Positions 22,114 to 33,191 of a DNA stretch of 64,000 nt are shown one piece after another. Numbering within the stretch: the stretch's first letter is position 1; each line of letters begins with the position of its first letter. The DNA is from Locusta migratoria. Taxonomy: Eukaryota > Arthropoda > Insecta > Orthoptera > Acrididae. The stretch lies in assembly GCA_026315105.1 (NCBI GenBank), contig CM048750.1:261011151-261075150 (forward strand), written 5' to 3'. The position numbers and the translations under genes were made by a program. The notes beneath the pieces are model-generated. The model was given only the letters and a program-made list of their open reading frames with translations. It ran no database searches and was not told where the DNA came from.

Positions 22114-22890
22114 TAACAGTTGAATTTCGTTTAACAACCAAATCGTACACAAATAGCAAGGTTGCGTGTTCCACAGCAGTAGGGCAAGAGTTTTATGGGT
22201 AGGCACAGGTAAACTATTACTAATGCCCCTCACGGTAATTTCGTGTGGCTCATTGGCCTGGTGCAAGTCTTTCAAATTGACACCACATCGACGACTTCCG
22301 TGTCCCTAGGCAAAGGCGGACAACTATTTCACATCCCAATTCCTGACATTTCGAGGATGTGAAAGAGAACTAAGATCACGTGACTCACTGAGCCATTTAT
22401 TCTGAAACTAGGAAAGAAATTTAGGCGAGCAGAGTACGCCAACTCATTTACTTTAAAAGTAGCTAACATATCTATATGAGTGACATATTATTCCTAATTT
22501 TCAATCTTCATTTACAGCTATAAACGTTTTCTCATGCTCCTAGTTTGAATTTTTGACGATTTTTAGATATTCTATCTCCGTTACGTTTTCCGATCACCTT
22601 CATTGTCTGCACTACTTTTATTTCTCCCAGCTCTTAGAGCATCCTGCTCCACGTATTTTGATAAGTAGCTTACTCCAACCAAAGAATTATGTTTTGTAAT
22701 AACCTGGAATTAAATTTGATAAAAGTCTACTTTTTAAAAACCATTTGAACTACACTATTATAGAAGTTCTTTCGATGAAGTGCAGAGTGTAATTGTGCCT
22801 TACTACATGTCATCTTACTCAGTTTCGTTGCTGTATTTTCAGAATTTTACCACTCTTTTATTTCTGAAGAAAGTAAGATAAATGATGAGA

Positions 22891-23386
22891 GGGTAAGGTG
22901 GAACAATTCCGATCATTTCGGACAAATGTTGTTGGTACTGGAAATATGTTGAGAAAAGAGATCATTTTAACTATGGCACTTGTTCTTGGATTTTTAACGA
23001 ATATGTAACACAAATACTAGACCATTACAAATGTTGGTATAAACACCAAAAAAAATGTTACAGAAGTGTGAAAAATCGATCGAAAATGTACCAACTAGGT
23101 ACAATTATGATCACTTCCTCGGACAATTTTGATCACTGGCTTCTTCCACATAAAAGCACTTTTTCCCTTGGGCACCAACTTCGACGAAGTTTCTCCACGT
23201 ACCTCTTAACAGGAAAAAATTTATATCTCCGTAGCGCAAACTGGTCTATTCTTGGGAAAGACAGGAGGAGCTGTAAAAACTTGCTACACTACAACGCCAC
23301 ACAAAGGCAAGTGCTACCGACACTACGAGACTGACAAATCATGTTGATCGGAATTGTACCTATATAGAATTTCTACTACCTTACCC
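22891..23386. mobile_element. Possible pogo-like MITE (weak)
   Basis: The ends GGGTAAGGTGGAACAATTCC (22891) and, inverted, GGGTAAGGTAGT...ACAATTCCGATCA (23386 back to 23343) match at the outer 9 bases and again at ACAATTCCGATCA. ACAATTNNGATCA also appears internally near 23100 and 23123. GGGTAAGGT-type ends occur in pogo/Tigger-related elements. No TA duplication is intact. Confidence 0.4.
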
Positions 23387-23389
23387 TAT

Positions 23390-24048
23390 TGTATTTTCAT
23401 GGCAGATTTTAAATACTTTTATAAAGACTGTGATAATATTACGTCATGTTTGCCATCTTGTGCACCGAAAAACAATTTTAATGGTTTCTCTTCAAAATAT
23501 CATATGTGTGATATCTGTACAATGTTTGGTTCTTGTGCAATAAATAACTGAAAGTGTTCCCAGACTTTATGTACACCCTTTAAGTAGCAGCATGCTAGCA
23601 TGTGTGCCTGCCATATCGTTGATCAGGGTATGAACTTACCTGGGAAACACATTTTCTTTTCATTATTTGTTTTAAAAATGTAACAATTTTCAAATAAAAA
23701 TAATGGCATAAGATATTATTCCTAATAGAGGACTTTATTTTCGAAATTATTGTTGCAGCTAATTAAACTTTAAATTATGACATTTCCTTTTTAAAAAGGC
23801 TAATAATTTCAAACGCATATAACAATTAATGTAAGTAGATTAAAGTGTTAAATTCAATCGTCATTACAATTTTACTACAAAAACAGGCGATATTGTGTTG
23901 TGGAAAGATTATAAATATTCGCTGTAAATTCGAGAAGACGGTTTCATATTTTATGAATATAGGTTCGAAATTGGATCATCCACATGACAGGCGAATACGC
24001 TAGTCGACATTACTGCATCAATGCTTTCACTGACAAGTCTACCAGTTA
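23390..24048. other. No recognisable feature
   Basis: AT-rich; a 65-codon frame at 23354-23551 has no motif I recognise. Confidence 0.4.
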
Positions 24049-24050
24049 TA

Positions 24051-24916
24051 CAGAGTGTTACAAAAAGGTACGGTCATTACTCACACACAAATAAAGAAAA
24101 TATGTTATGTGGACAGGTGTCCGGAAACGCTTAATTTCCATGTTAAAGCTCATTTTAGTACGGATGAGACTTCATTATAAAGTTTCACAGTCAACATGAC
24201 GAGAATCCGCACGCAATTGTGCAACCACGTCATCAACTCAGATTTTCTGTGAATGTTTGGTCAGGAATTGTTGGTGATGTCTTGATTGGGCCTCTTGTTC
24301 TTCCACCTACGCTCACTGGAGCACGTTATCCTGATTTCATACGGGATACTCTACCTATGCTGCTAGAACATGTTCGTTTACAAGTACAACATATGGTTCA
24401 TGCACGATGGAGCTCCTACACATTTCAGTCGACGTGTTCGTACGCTTCTCAACAACAGATTCGGTGACAGATGGATTGATAGAGGCGGACCAATTCCATG
24501 GCCTCCAAGCTCTCTGACCTCAACCCTCTTGACTTTCATTTATGGGGGCATTTGATTGCTCTTGTCTACGCAACCCCGGTACCAAATGTAGAGACTCTTC
24601 GTGCTCGTATTGTGGCCATTTTCCAGGGCTGCATCAGCGCATCAGGGATTCCATGCGACGGAGGGTGGAGGCATGTAACCTCGCTAACGGAGGACATTTT
24701 GAACATTTCCTGTAACAAAGTGTTTGAAGTCACGATGGTACGTTCTGTTCCTGTGTGTTTCCATTCCATGATTAATGTGATTTGAAGAGAAGTAATAAAA
24801 TGAGCTCTAACATGGAAATTAAGCGTTTCCGGACACATGTCGACATAACATTTTTCTTTCTTTCTGTGTGAGGAATGTTTCCTTGAAGTTTGGCCGTACC
24901 TTTTTGTAACACCCTG
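24051..24916 (+). mobile_element. Mariner-like element M4 with ~110 bp terminal inverted repeats
   Basis: Left end CAGAGTGTTACAAAAAGGTA and right end (inverted CAGGGTGTTACAAAAAGGTA) sit between TA at 24049-24050 and 24917-24918. The inverted identity continues to about 110 bases with one less similar block and includes TCCGGAAACGCTTAATTTCC. At 866 bases it is shorter than an autonomous element. Confidence 0.93.
24200..24700 (+). pseudogene. Mariner-superfamily transposase fragment of M4
   Basis: Frames 24219-24467, 24370-24555 and 24498-24785 together give the C-terminal catalytic half: FSVNVWSGIVGDVLIGPLVL, then MHDGAPTHFSRRVRTLL with the second catalytic Asp, then LNPLDFHLWGHL carrying the third acidic position, then TPVPNVETLRARIVAIFQ. 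The N-terminal DNA-binding part and first Asp are absent, removed by internal deletion just inside the left terminal repeat. Three frames are needed, so it is dead. Confidence 0.85.
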
Positions 24917-24959
24917 TATAAGAGCTGCGCTTAAAACTTTACTGTCATTTTTCTTGGAA

Positions 24960-25330
24960 TTTTCAGGATAGTGCCCTTGAGAACTATGAGTGGACACCTT
25001 TGTGGTATACTAGTGTCCTGTGATGTTTTACCCCGAAGTGAATTTCCGGGAATGCTAGGATCCCTTATTAGAGTCCATCCGAAATTGACCAAATCAACAT
25101 ACGAGATACACTTGGCTATCAATTCTATGAAAACGAAAACGATAAAAGAAGATAAAGATAATTTTTGCTAGAAAATATTTCTGACGCAGGTTTGATAATT
25201 GATAAGTTATCAAATCTTCGTGATTTATATGAAAATATAGTAGCTTTGATGGATGGCACGTTTCATTATGCTCCACAATTTTTCCCGCAATTGTTTACAC
25301 TTCTGTCAGTTTTATATTTCACTGGTTTTC
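24960..25330 (+). pseudogene. MULE-type transposase remnant
   Basis: A plus-strand frame from about 25165 reads ISDAGLIIDKLSNLRDLYEN then IVALMDGTFHYAPQFFPQLF TLL. The DGTF.YAP.FF.QL block is the first catalytic Asp region of Mutator-like (MULE, FLYWCH-associated) transposases in animals. Upstream, 24971-25171, the frame LRTMSGHLCGILVS...VHPKLTKSTYEIHLAINSMK fits the preceding region of such proteins but contains stops at the junction. No terminal repeats were found. Remaining catalytic blocks are absent. Confidence 0.55.
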
Positions 25331-25762
25331 TGTCTTTCGAGTCGTCGTCCACGACGCAGAGGACACCGCCCTCCCAGGTGCGGTTCCTCTAGGGAGACGC
25401 TTGCCCATTATTGGTCTAGTTGATCTTTACGAGGTTACGAGAGTAACCGAGCGTCCGATGCCTGATTGTCGGGGATGCATTCGTGCTCCCCCGATAATCC
25501 ATTTATAGTCTGGGGCAACGTCCCAGACATAAATTAAATTGGTCCCAATCCCCCGGTTCCGACCAAGGTTTTCGTGACGTTTTCCTTGGTTGTAAGGCGT
25601 ATGCCGGAACAGGTAAGCCTTACTGCTGCTCAACTATCAGCTTGTCTGATAATTGGCTGAATAGAACCGCGACTCTTTATGGGCCGGATCTCAAACAGAC
25701 CGTTCCGCTCCTCGGAGTGAAGAATATTTATTTTGTGATGTTTAAAGCTTTCCCGGCGTACA

Positions 25763-25987
25763 GATATTTCCATAAATCTCGGGCGAACTGCCGGATGTCC
25801 GTAACTTCTTGCCACTATATTTCGGCGCTGAGTCTTCTGGCCATCTTCAGGTGAGTACCGCCGAAGTACTGATTGTGTTCCTTTTCGGCGGTACTCACCT
25901 GAAGATGGCCAAAAGACTCTGCGCCGAAATATCGTGGCAAGAATTTACGGACATCCAGCAGTTCGCCCGAGATTCTATGGAAATATT
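25763..25987. repeat. Near-perfect hairpin: ~103 bp arms, ~18 base loop
   Basis: The left arm contains TCTCGGGCGAACTGC, ATTTCGGCGC and CCATCTTCAGGTGAGTACCG. The right arm (from ~25886) repeats them inverted, with about ten differences. The TGAAGATGGCC...GCCGAAATAT word order is what I associate with the 3' untranslated ends of Penelope-like elements, seen also near 33805-33870 and 45345-45380. No coding remnant is attached. Confidence 0.85.
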
Positions 25988-26013
25988 TTATTTATTTATT
26001 TATTTATTTTTTC
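25985..26013 (+). repeat. (ATTT)n microsatellite
   Basis: Seven or so ATTT units directly after the hairpin. Confidence 0.85.
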
Positions 26014-26348
26014 TTTCGAGGAAAAGGTAGAAGGCAATATCCTTTAGTGTTCTGGACTGTTTTAAATAGACTTCTTCAAACATAGTAATTACCTTCAAAA
26101 CATGAATAAAGGTATCAGTATCCGAAACACGTTTATTATGTACTTTATTCTGTCACTTTTCTTTAGAAATTCTAGGTTCTGTACATTCATATATAATTTA
26201 TCGTTTTGTGCATTTACTAGTAAAATGTACGTAATCAAATTGCTGTACTTGTATGTAGCTTACTAATGTCAAAGCGGAAACTGGTAGACTCCAGGTTTGT
26301 TGCGAAATTCGTGTAGGAACGGCAGGTGTTATGGGTTATTTAAAGGAA

Positions 26349-27500
26349 ACAGACAATGATGACTGGAATATACTCTTCCAAATTCTGAAAATAGCAGGAA
26401 GAACATGTAGGCAGCGAAGACATATATTCAACTTGTACAAAACCCAGACAGCAATTATTAGAGTCGAAGGACATGAAAGGGTCGCAGTGGTTGGGGAGTA
26501 AGACAGGGTTGTAGCCTTTCCCTGATGTTGTTCAAATGTTCAAATGTTTGTTAAGCTTATGGGACTTAACTAAGGGGTCATCAGTCCCTAAACTTACAAA
26601 CTACTTATCAACTACCTTATACAAAGGACAGCACAAATATCCATTCCCAAGGGGGATTCGAACCCCCGACCGTAGTGGCCGTGCAGACCTCGGTCCCCTC
26701 GGCCACCGAGGCCGGCCCCTAATGTTGTTCAATCTGTACAATGAGCAGGCTGTGAAGGAATGCAAGGAGAAATTTGGAGACGGGAGTAAAGACCAGGGAG
26801 AGGTAATAAAAACCTTTCGGTTTGCTGATGACACAGTAATTCTGTCAGAGACATCAAGGGACCTGGAAGAGCAATTAAATGGAGTGAACAGTGTCTTGAA
26901 AGGAAAATATAAGATTAACATTAACAAGAATAAAATGTAGGTAATGTAATGAAATGTCAGAAAATCAGGCGATGCAGAAGGAATTAGATTAGGTAATGAG
27001 ACAATAAAAGTAGTAGATGAGTTTAGCTATTTGGGTTGAAGAAAATGTAGAATGTCTATGGGAATAAAAGCGTTTCTGAAGAAGCGAAACTTGTTGACAT
27101 TCAATATTAATTTAAATGTTAGGAAGTCCTTTCTGAAAGCATTTGTCTGGAGTGTAGCATTGTATAGGAGTGAAACGTGGACAGTAAGGGGTTCAGATAA
27201 AAATATGATAGAAGCTTTTGAAATGCGGTGATACAGACGAATAATGAAGAGTAGATGGGTAGATCACGTAACTGATCAGGAGGTGCTGAACAGAACTGGG
27301 AAGAAAAGGAATTTCTTGCGTATGACTAAGCGAAGGGATAGGTTGGTGGGAATGTTCTGAGACATGAAGGAATCGTTAACTTCGCATTAGAAGGGTGTGA
27401 GGTAAAAATCGTGAGGGAGACAGAGGGACGAATACAGTAAGCAGATTCAAAAGGAGGAGAGCTGCATCAAACCAGTCTGCGGACTGAGGATCACAACAAG
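26349..27500 (+). mobile_element. LINE B, copy B2, 5'-truncated, split by a SINE
   Basis: Starts in the reverse transcriptase (DDWNILFQILKIAGRTC-like), runs through DVVGE-type GVRQGCSLS remnants and FADDTVILSETSRDLEEQLN (26819-26890), and ends CAGTCTGCGGACTGAGGATC ACAACAAGG at about 27500. A deletion near 27036 removes the GSKITSDGRS segment. Several stops interrupt the C-terminal region. The FADD box is present but the frame is not continuous. Confidence 0.85.
26536..26717 (-). mobile_element. tRNA-derived SINE (head type P) inside LINE B2
   Basis: The minus strand has GGCCGGCCTCGGTGGCCGAG and GGGGGTTCGAATCCCCC. Flanks CCTGATGTTGTTCAA (26521-26535) and CCTAATGTTGTTCAA (26718-26732) are a 15-base duplication with one mismatch, lying in the LINE frame (LMLFNLY region). 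Confidence 0.93.
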
Positions 27501-27748
27501 GACGTCAAAGAATATATTTGTACCTTACCTCTGTAATGAGCGAAAAAATCATATTTCCAACTTCTCTTCTCTAAGTAATAAAAATATATTTAGGAATACA
27601 TCAAGGAAATGTAATTATAATTAACATTGCATTTTGGCGGGTAGTATGGTTCACACAAATATGATTAGGAATTAAAAACATTGTTTTGAATGCAAGTTTT
27701 ATTGTTTAGTAATATACAAATTGTATAACATATAATAGCTAGTTTCTA

Positions 27749-27779
27749 CTACGATTTATTTAGCTTACAGAGATCACAG

Positions 27780-27830
<51 letters not shown>

Positions 27831-28215
27831 TCGTCAGTATCCACACAGAACTCTATGTACTCAGCCGTCAAACCTGTTGCACTGAAACCTGTTCTTCTCA
27901 TAGCTTTCTTCGCACACGATACATTTTGCATCTACAATCTCTTGAGAAATGCTTGGTGTAGTACTATCATTATGAACGTTTTTTATGCTCTGCTGAATCT
28001 TTCTTGTCTGTCAACATATTTTTATTGGAGTTGATGTCAATATTTCGCTTCACTATGCTTTCGATCAGACGCGGCTCTTCCAGTACACTTGCAACAGCAT
28101 TTTTCATATCATTCTCTGACCATTCTCCCCGACCTTCACCATCTGACTTTTTTTTAATGCTGGCATAGTATCCTAAAATGGAAAAAAGAAAATGAGTTCC
28201 GTGGCCCATAATACC
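27749..28215 (-). pseudogene. pogo/Tigger-like (jerky-type) transposase remnant, core deleted
   Basis: On the minus strand, directly after a 3' splice-site-like TTTCCATTTTAG (about 28180), a frame reads KKKSDGEGRGEWSENDMKNA VASVLEEP. The GxW.E..M..A...V pattern is the start of a pipsqueak-type helix-turn-helix as found in pogo/Tigger transposases. Further on, in another frame, come DAKCIVCEESYEKNRFQC, VHRVLCGY and FCDLC (near 27760), a C-terminal Cys/His finger like that ending jerky-type Tigger proteins. The DDE domain between them is missing. A 45-base poly(A) run splits the finger. Class assignment is by motif only. Confidence 0.5.
27784..27828 (+). repeat. Poly(A) run, 45 bases
   Basis: Pure A run lying between the VHRVLCGY and FCDLC parts of the finger above, so it arose or expanded after the element lost function. 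Confidence 0.95.
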
Positions 28216-29239
28216 CGCATATCACACGGCCCATACTCCCCGACTGACACTGATATGAAAATATTGTTAGAGCAAATGAAATACAATTGTCATTGATAGA
28301 TAAAGTAAATAAAGGTTCTAGGTCCATAAGTATACTCTGACCTTTAATGATTTAGAGTGATCTTAAAAGCTATTCTAGGCAAAAACAATAATCACTCACA
28401 GACACTGCGAATCAAACTAACTCTCCGCACATGCCGAAATGGCTCTGGCGGGAGAGGTCACACTGATTACCGTCAGGGACGGCCCGAACAAATTCGGCGC
28501 CATAGGCAAATTATTCTAATGGCGCCTGTTTAATAAAATCGCAATTCAAAATAAAAATTGCATATTTTTTATTCAAATGCATAATCACAACATATACATC
28601 ACATAAAATGGGACACATCATGCACATTGAACAACGTTACTGTTTCATCGTAACTAAATTAAGTACAGTTGATGATATCTGAAATGTAGTCATAGAACAA
28701 AATAAGCTTGTTTTGTCGTAAATGGCGGAGGTTGTGTCACACCCGATTAAGGCATGGAGGAGGAGGTGTCTTCACGAAAAAAAAAAAAAAAAAAGTGACG
28801 TGTTTTACGGCCAACTTCAGATTTGTAGTTTTATAAGTTTTTGAAAAAATTTTGGACCAAAATAATAATCTAAATAATAAAAAATTAATTAATAACAGTG
28901 TCTGAAACCCTTGTAGCGTCACAGTCCAACACATTGCCCACTACGCTACAGCTAACAGTTAGGAATTGCATTCTTTAATGTCAAATTATTGATGGCCGTT
29001 GTTAACTGATGCTAATATGGCATTTGTAGACACTAGATTATCATTTATCGTACGAAGAACGACGTCTTTTTGTTAATTCTTCAGTGCGCCATTGCTTACA
29101 CACCGTGTAACTTACAATAAGAAAATCATCAAATACGCAACGCGAAGATGGCCAGAGACAGTTCTGGGCGAGGAATGTCACGTGACATCTGAGAACGTCT
29201 GGTTTTCGTTAATTTAATGGAGGGTGTCAAAACTCCGTT

Positions 29240-29775
29240 ATTTTTGCAAATATCTCTCAAACGATACGAGATATGAAAAAAATAAGGGAACAAAGTTGTA
29301 GAGAATTTTCACCTCTGCCAATTAGGTTATTCAATTTTCGTGTCAGATGAACGGTTCGTTTCCAATTACAATTATGTTACAAACGGATTTTTTTAGTATC
29401 ACTACCGTATTTTTTGTCCCAAAAATTTGAAAAATGGAGGTTCTGGTCTTTGGCGGCCTACAATTAAGAGCGCAAAATTTGGTGCTGAAAGGTTGAACGG
29501 TTCGTCTTAAAAACAGGAAAACGTTACGGACGGACAGGCAGACAGACATATATCCCAAAATCGCCTTTATTTTTGCAAATATCTCTGAAACGATACGAGA
29601 TATGAAAAAAAAAAAAAAAAAAAAAAAAAACATGAGAGAGCAAAGTTGTAGAGAATTTTCTCCTCTACAAATTTGGTTCTTCAATTTTCGTGTTAGATGC
29701 ATGGTTAAGCCGTTATTTTCATTTAAATTTCGAGACGGTCGCAAAGGCCCACTTTTAGTGTTACTACCGTAATCT
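29240..29775 (+). repeat. Direct repeat pair, ~150 bp units ~325 bp apart
   Basis: Unit 1 (about 29240-29410) and unit 2 (about 29562-29775) share ATTTTTGCAAATATCTCT, AACGATACGAGATATGAAAA, AGCAAAGTTGTAGAGAATTT and TTCAATTTTCGTGT, and each is followed by an AGT.(A/T)CTACCGTA word. Unit 2 carries a poly(A) of 25 bases where unit 1 has seven. Confidence 0.85.
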
Positions 29776-30639
29776 AAAGTGGGCCAACAGTCGCTGGAAT
29801 TTGTTTGTTGAAAACAATTTCGATTCAGCCTTGACCCTGCTAGGCTTCATGGTGTATGTGTTAGTGGATGGCAATGAATATAACAACTAAGTCGACTTAT
29901 TCACTTATTATCGTGACAGTGGAGTGCAAGGCAACTTCCTCTAACGCGCATCTCACTATTGTGACAAAGTAATTATTACATGGGTATTCTGATTCGTGAA
30001 CCTATCTAAACCGTAAAATGGCATTATAAGTAAATAGTGCGATGGTAGAAACATACCTTACAAGTCTCTGGGCAACGCTCAGCTTACTCCACCATTTAAA
30101 AGCAAGCACAGTGTAGTTGTTTCGTCCTCTCACGAAAGACAACTGGACAGAAAACGCTGGGAAAGGTATAGTCGATCAGTCTGTGCGTAAAGAGCGAACG
30201 GTTCTCTTTTGGAGGATGGAGGGGGAAGTGTTTTCCCCGAAAACAATGGGCTACAATAGTAGTGTAACAGACTGAAACTCTTGCCCGCGTGCGAGGTACG
30301 CTCAAATGACGGCGGTGGGGCCATCCGGCACCTCACACGTTGCTACAACTAAACTGAAATGCTTCGTCCTGTTCTTTATTCTAAGGACGTATAGTGCTAC
30401 CGCAACGAAGACAGATAGTTGGGAAAGCCCTCTCCTGCTTCACTTGATGAGACAGAGCCTATCTCTTCAACGGCAGAGGCTCAGACTCACAATTTCTTTG
30501 TGGAACGCAAAACCTTACTTGCACCAAAGAAGAATTACTTATAGCGTCATTATGAACAAATAAAAGGGGATCTTTCTTACCAAGAAACTGGTAACCTGAT
30601 GGCAGTTGTAATATACAGGAGGGCTTAAGTAAAAAATTA

Positions 30640-31080
30640 TTTATTGTATTCCCCCCTCTGTTTATGTACAAACGTAAGCACAGACAAATATATACAGACG
30701 GGAAACCTCCGTAAGGGCCCGGTCCTACGCTCAGGGGTGCGGGGAGGGAGGGTTTCCAGCAGTTCCGTAAGATGTCCCATGATGGCGCTGCGGTCAGAAG
30801 CAGCTCTTTAAACTGGCCAGAGCAGGCGGCAGGTAGCGGCTGCCTCCACCACAACCTCCCCTCAAACGCCAGCAAGCCGGACACAGCCGTGGCCTCATGG
30901 CAGGCGGCACGAGCTCTCCCCTCAGCCTCCCCTCCACGCTACCCTCTGACATGCGAGAGGTACCCTACGCCAGCGATCCGCCTGACACCTGCTAGCATCT
31001 TACGGAACTACGAGGGGAGCGTAGGACAGTGGTTTAGGGGGGGGGGGCTGCTCCTCTGTATATGTTACTCTGTGACGTAA
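30640..31080. other. GC-rich stretch inside the hAT-like region
   Basis: A locally GC-rich sequence with frames of 102 and 141 codons on opposite strands but no motifs; a G run at 31037-31047. I do not regard the frames as genes. Confidence 0.35.
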
Positions 31081-31697
31081 GGCACGCCCTGTCATTTGGC
31101 GCTCTAAACCTTCCACTCTTTTTTGATGACGTGTGTGGTGTGGCAAGGTCATCAGCGCCTTTGTACACTACAGAGCGGAGGACTGCCCGGGGCCATGATG
31201 TACGCCAGCTCTGAGCTAGCGGTGACTGCTTGCAAACTGCTACTCGTCTACTCATCAAACACTTACTAGCAAAATTCTAGAGAGTCAAAGAGAACGCATG
31301 TAACATTCACTTGCGTCTTCTCTGTTGCCTGTCACTCTGTGTGTAGTAACCAGGAATTCATGGCTCCTGGAACCGCAGCGCAACAGCAAAGTAAACCAAA
31401 CCGCGAGCGCGGGAGGGTTCGTCTCACACGACAAATTTGCCGCCCCCCAAATTTGAGCGCCCTAGGCAATTGCCTAGTTTGCCTATATGGACGGGCTGGC
31501 CTTGGTTGCCGTGCTGGTGCCTAGTAGTAAATAGCTAAATTACGAGGCGTGTTTCTAAGTAAGTACCGTTTTGAAATTAAAGAAAAAGACGTGCTAAGAT
31601 ATCTCAATAATTTTATTTTTACATGAAAGCCCGTACCTTGATCTACTTTTCTACATAATTTCCGTCAATATTGAGGCACTTGTCATAACGTTGTACC

Positions 31698-33191
31698 CAG
31701 TGGCGTAGCTATCATAGGGCTAGGCGGGGCAGTGTCCCGGGGCCCCCGAGCTCTCGGGGCCCCTCGGCCTCCGTGAGCGACGTTTGAAAAAAGTACAGTA
31801 GACTATCGATTTTTAGTTTTTGCTCTCCCACCCTGCTGTCCATTATCTCCATCTGCCCTCAAACCAAGTTTCCCACAGTAGCCGCTTTGGGCCACCGGGT
31901 GGCGGAACATTGCTTTTAGTGTGGCCTTCACTAGACGCCGCTCGGTGGTGCTGCTGATCTTCCAAGTCGCCAGTTTGTGTACAACAATCGGCACACCTCA
32001 GTCGGCGTTGCGGCAGAAGCAGAGGAAGCATCAAAGCTGCTCACTGCGCCTTCCAAGTGTTGCGGCGTGCCGCTCGGCACAGTGCGAAGGATCGAGCGCC
32101 TCCAAATACTGAATAAATACATTTACTCTACAGTACTTCTTATTGGCAAATAGAAATGTACAGTTTGATTATACCAATAATCGGTTATCCGAACATCCAT
32201 GTCTTCCAATTACTTCGGATAATCGACGATCTACTGTATATAATATTTTAGTTGAATGAAGGATTTTCAAGTTTTATTAACTTTTTGAGCCCTGAGAAAC
32301 AAACCTCAAATGCATGAAGTGAAATCCAAATTTTATTCCCACCTCACAATATAAACATAACAATGTCTGTTGCTTGTCCACTATGACGCGACCCTCCTAT
32401 CGTTAGAGTGTTGTCGGTTGCAGTCGGAGTTGCCATGGCTGACAATCTTGCGATATAACAATAAATGGCGGCGAATTACTAGCAGTGAGTTTGACACGGT
32501 GTGACCACATTTGAATTATTACAGAACGGTATTATTATGGTAACTAAACTGTTTGTATAGTGAATTCCTCCAAGGGAGTGCTGTAACCCAATGAAGTGCT
32601 GTAACCAACTGCACTCTGAAAAGCATGCAAGAAGAAGAGAAAATACGGTTACATTATCACAATAGTGAACTGTGCATTCTCGACGCTGCCCTCTGCCCCA
32701 GTCATAATAAGCGAAAATGGCGATTTACGTTATTTTACTTATTACTTCATACAGCCTGGTAGCGGCATGGCTGAATACAAAATGTTTTATCATACAAAAT
32801 CCGGCAACTTCCTTTTGCTGAAACCATCCTACACGAATATTTCCTTTATTTCCTTTCTTTGACTGGGCTTTAAACGAAATAAGTCTGATCGGTATGGAGC
32901 ATGAGGTCGTTGTATCTACATGTCCTGCCCAGATCTAACTCTATCCCTCGGCAAAATTTCATTCAAATGCACCCAGTAATTTTTGCGTAAAAGCATACCA
33001 AACAAACGAACTTTTACAGTTACAACTATATTATCTGTTGCGTGACACATAATTTACTTAGCAGTATTATTTCTTACAGTGGGTAGTAAGGAGCTGAAGA
33101 AATACTTTTGCATCCGTATACGGTTTTAGTTTAAAGAGGGCCCCAATGTTATTTTTGCCCCGGGGCCCTTGGTGACGTAGCTACGCCACTG
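31698..33191. mobile_element. Non-autonomous hAT element inside M2
   Basis: Perfect 14-base terminal inverted repeats CAGTGGCGTAGCTA at both ends and an exact 8-base duplication GTTGTACC at 31690-31697 and 33192-33199, the hAT signature. Just inside both ends are GGGGCCC-type blocks (CCCGGGGCCC left, GGGCCCC right). Length 1,494 bases. The interior has only short frames without hAT dimerisation or RNase-H motifs. Confidence 0.93.

Larger units (their letters stand above)
28474..31504. mobile_element. Possible hAT-like element, ~3.0 kb (decayed)
   Basis: The left end CAGGGACGGCCCGAACAAAT and, inverted, the right end CAAGGCCAGCCCGTCCATAT share CA.GG.C.GCCCG. Both are followed inward by a GCGCC(C/A)TAGGCAA-type block. 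Flanks ATTACCGT (28466-28473) and GTTGCCGT (31505-31512) are 8-base candidates differing by two transitions; 8 bases is the hAT length. No transposase is recognisable inside. The two ends may instead belong to separate elements. Confidence 0.42.

Noticed and set aside
30306..31080. Possible gene in the GC-rich region (frames of 85, 102 and 141 codons)
   Set aside because: No domain, conserved motif or codon pattern; frames overlap on both strands and lie inside a candidate transposon.
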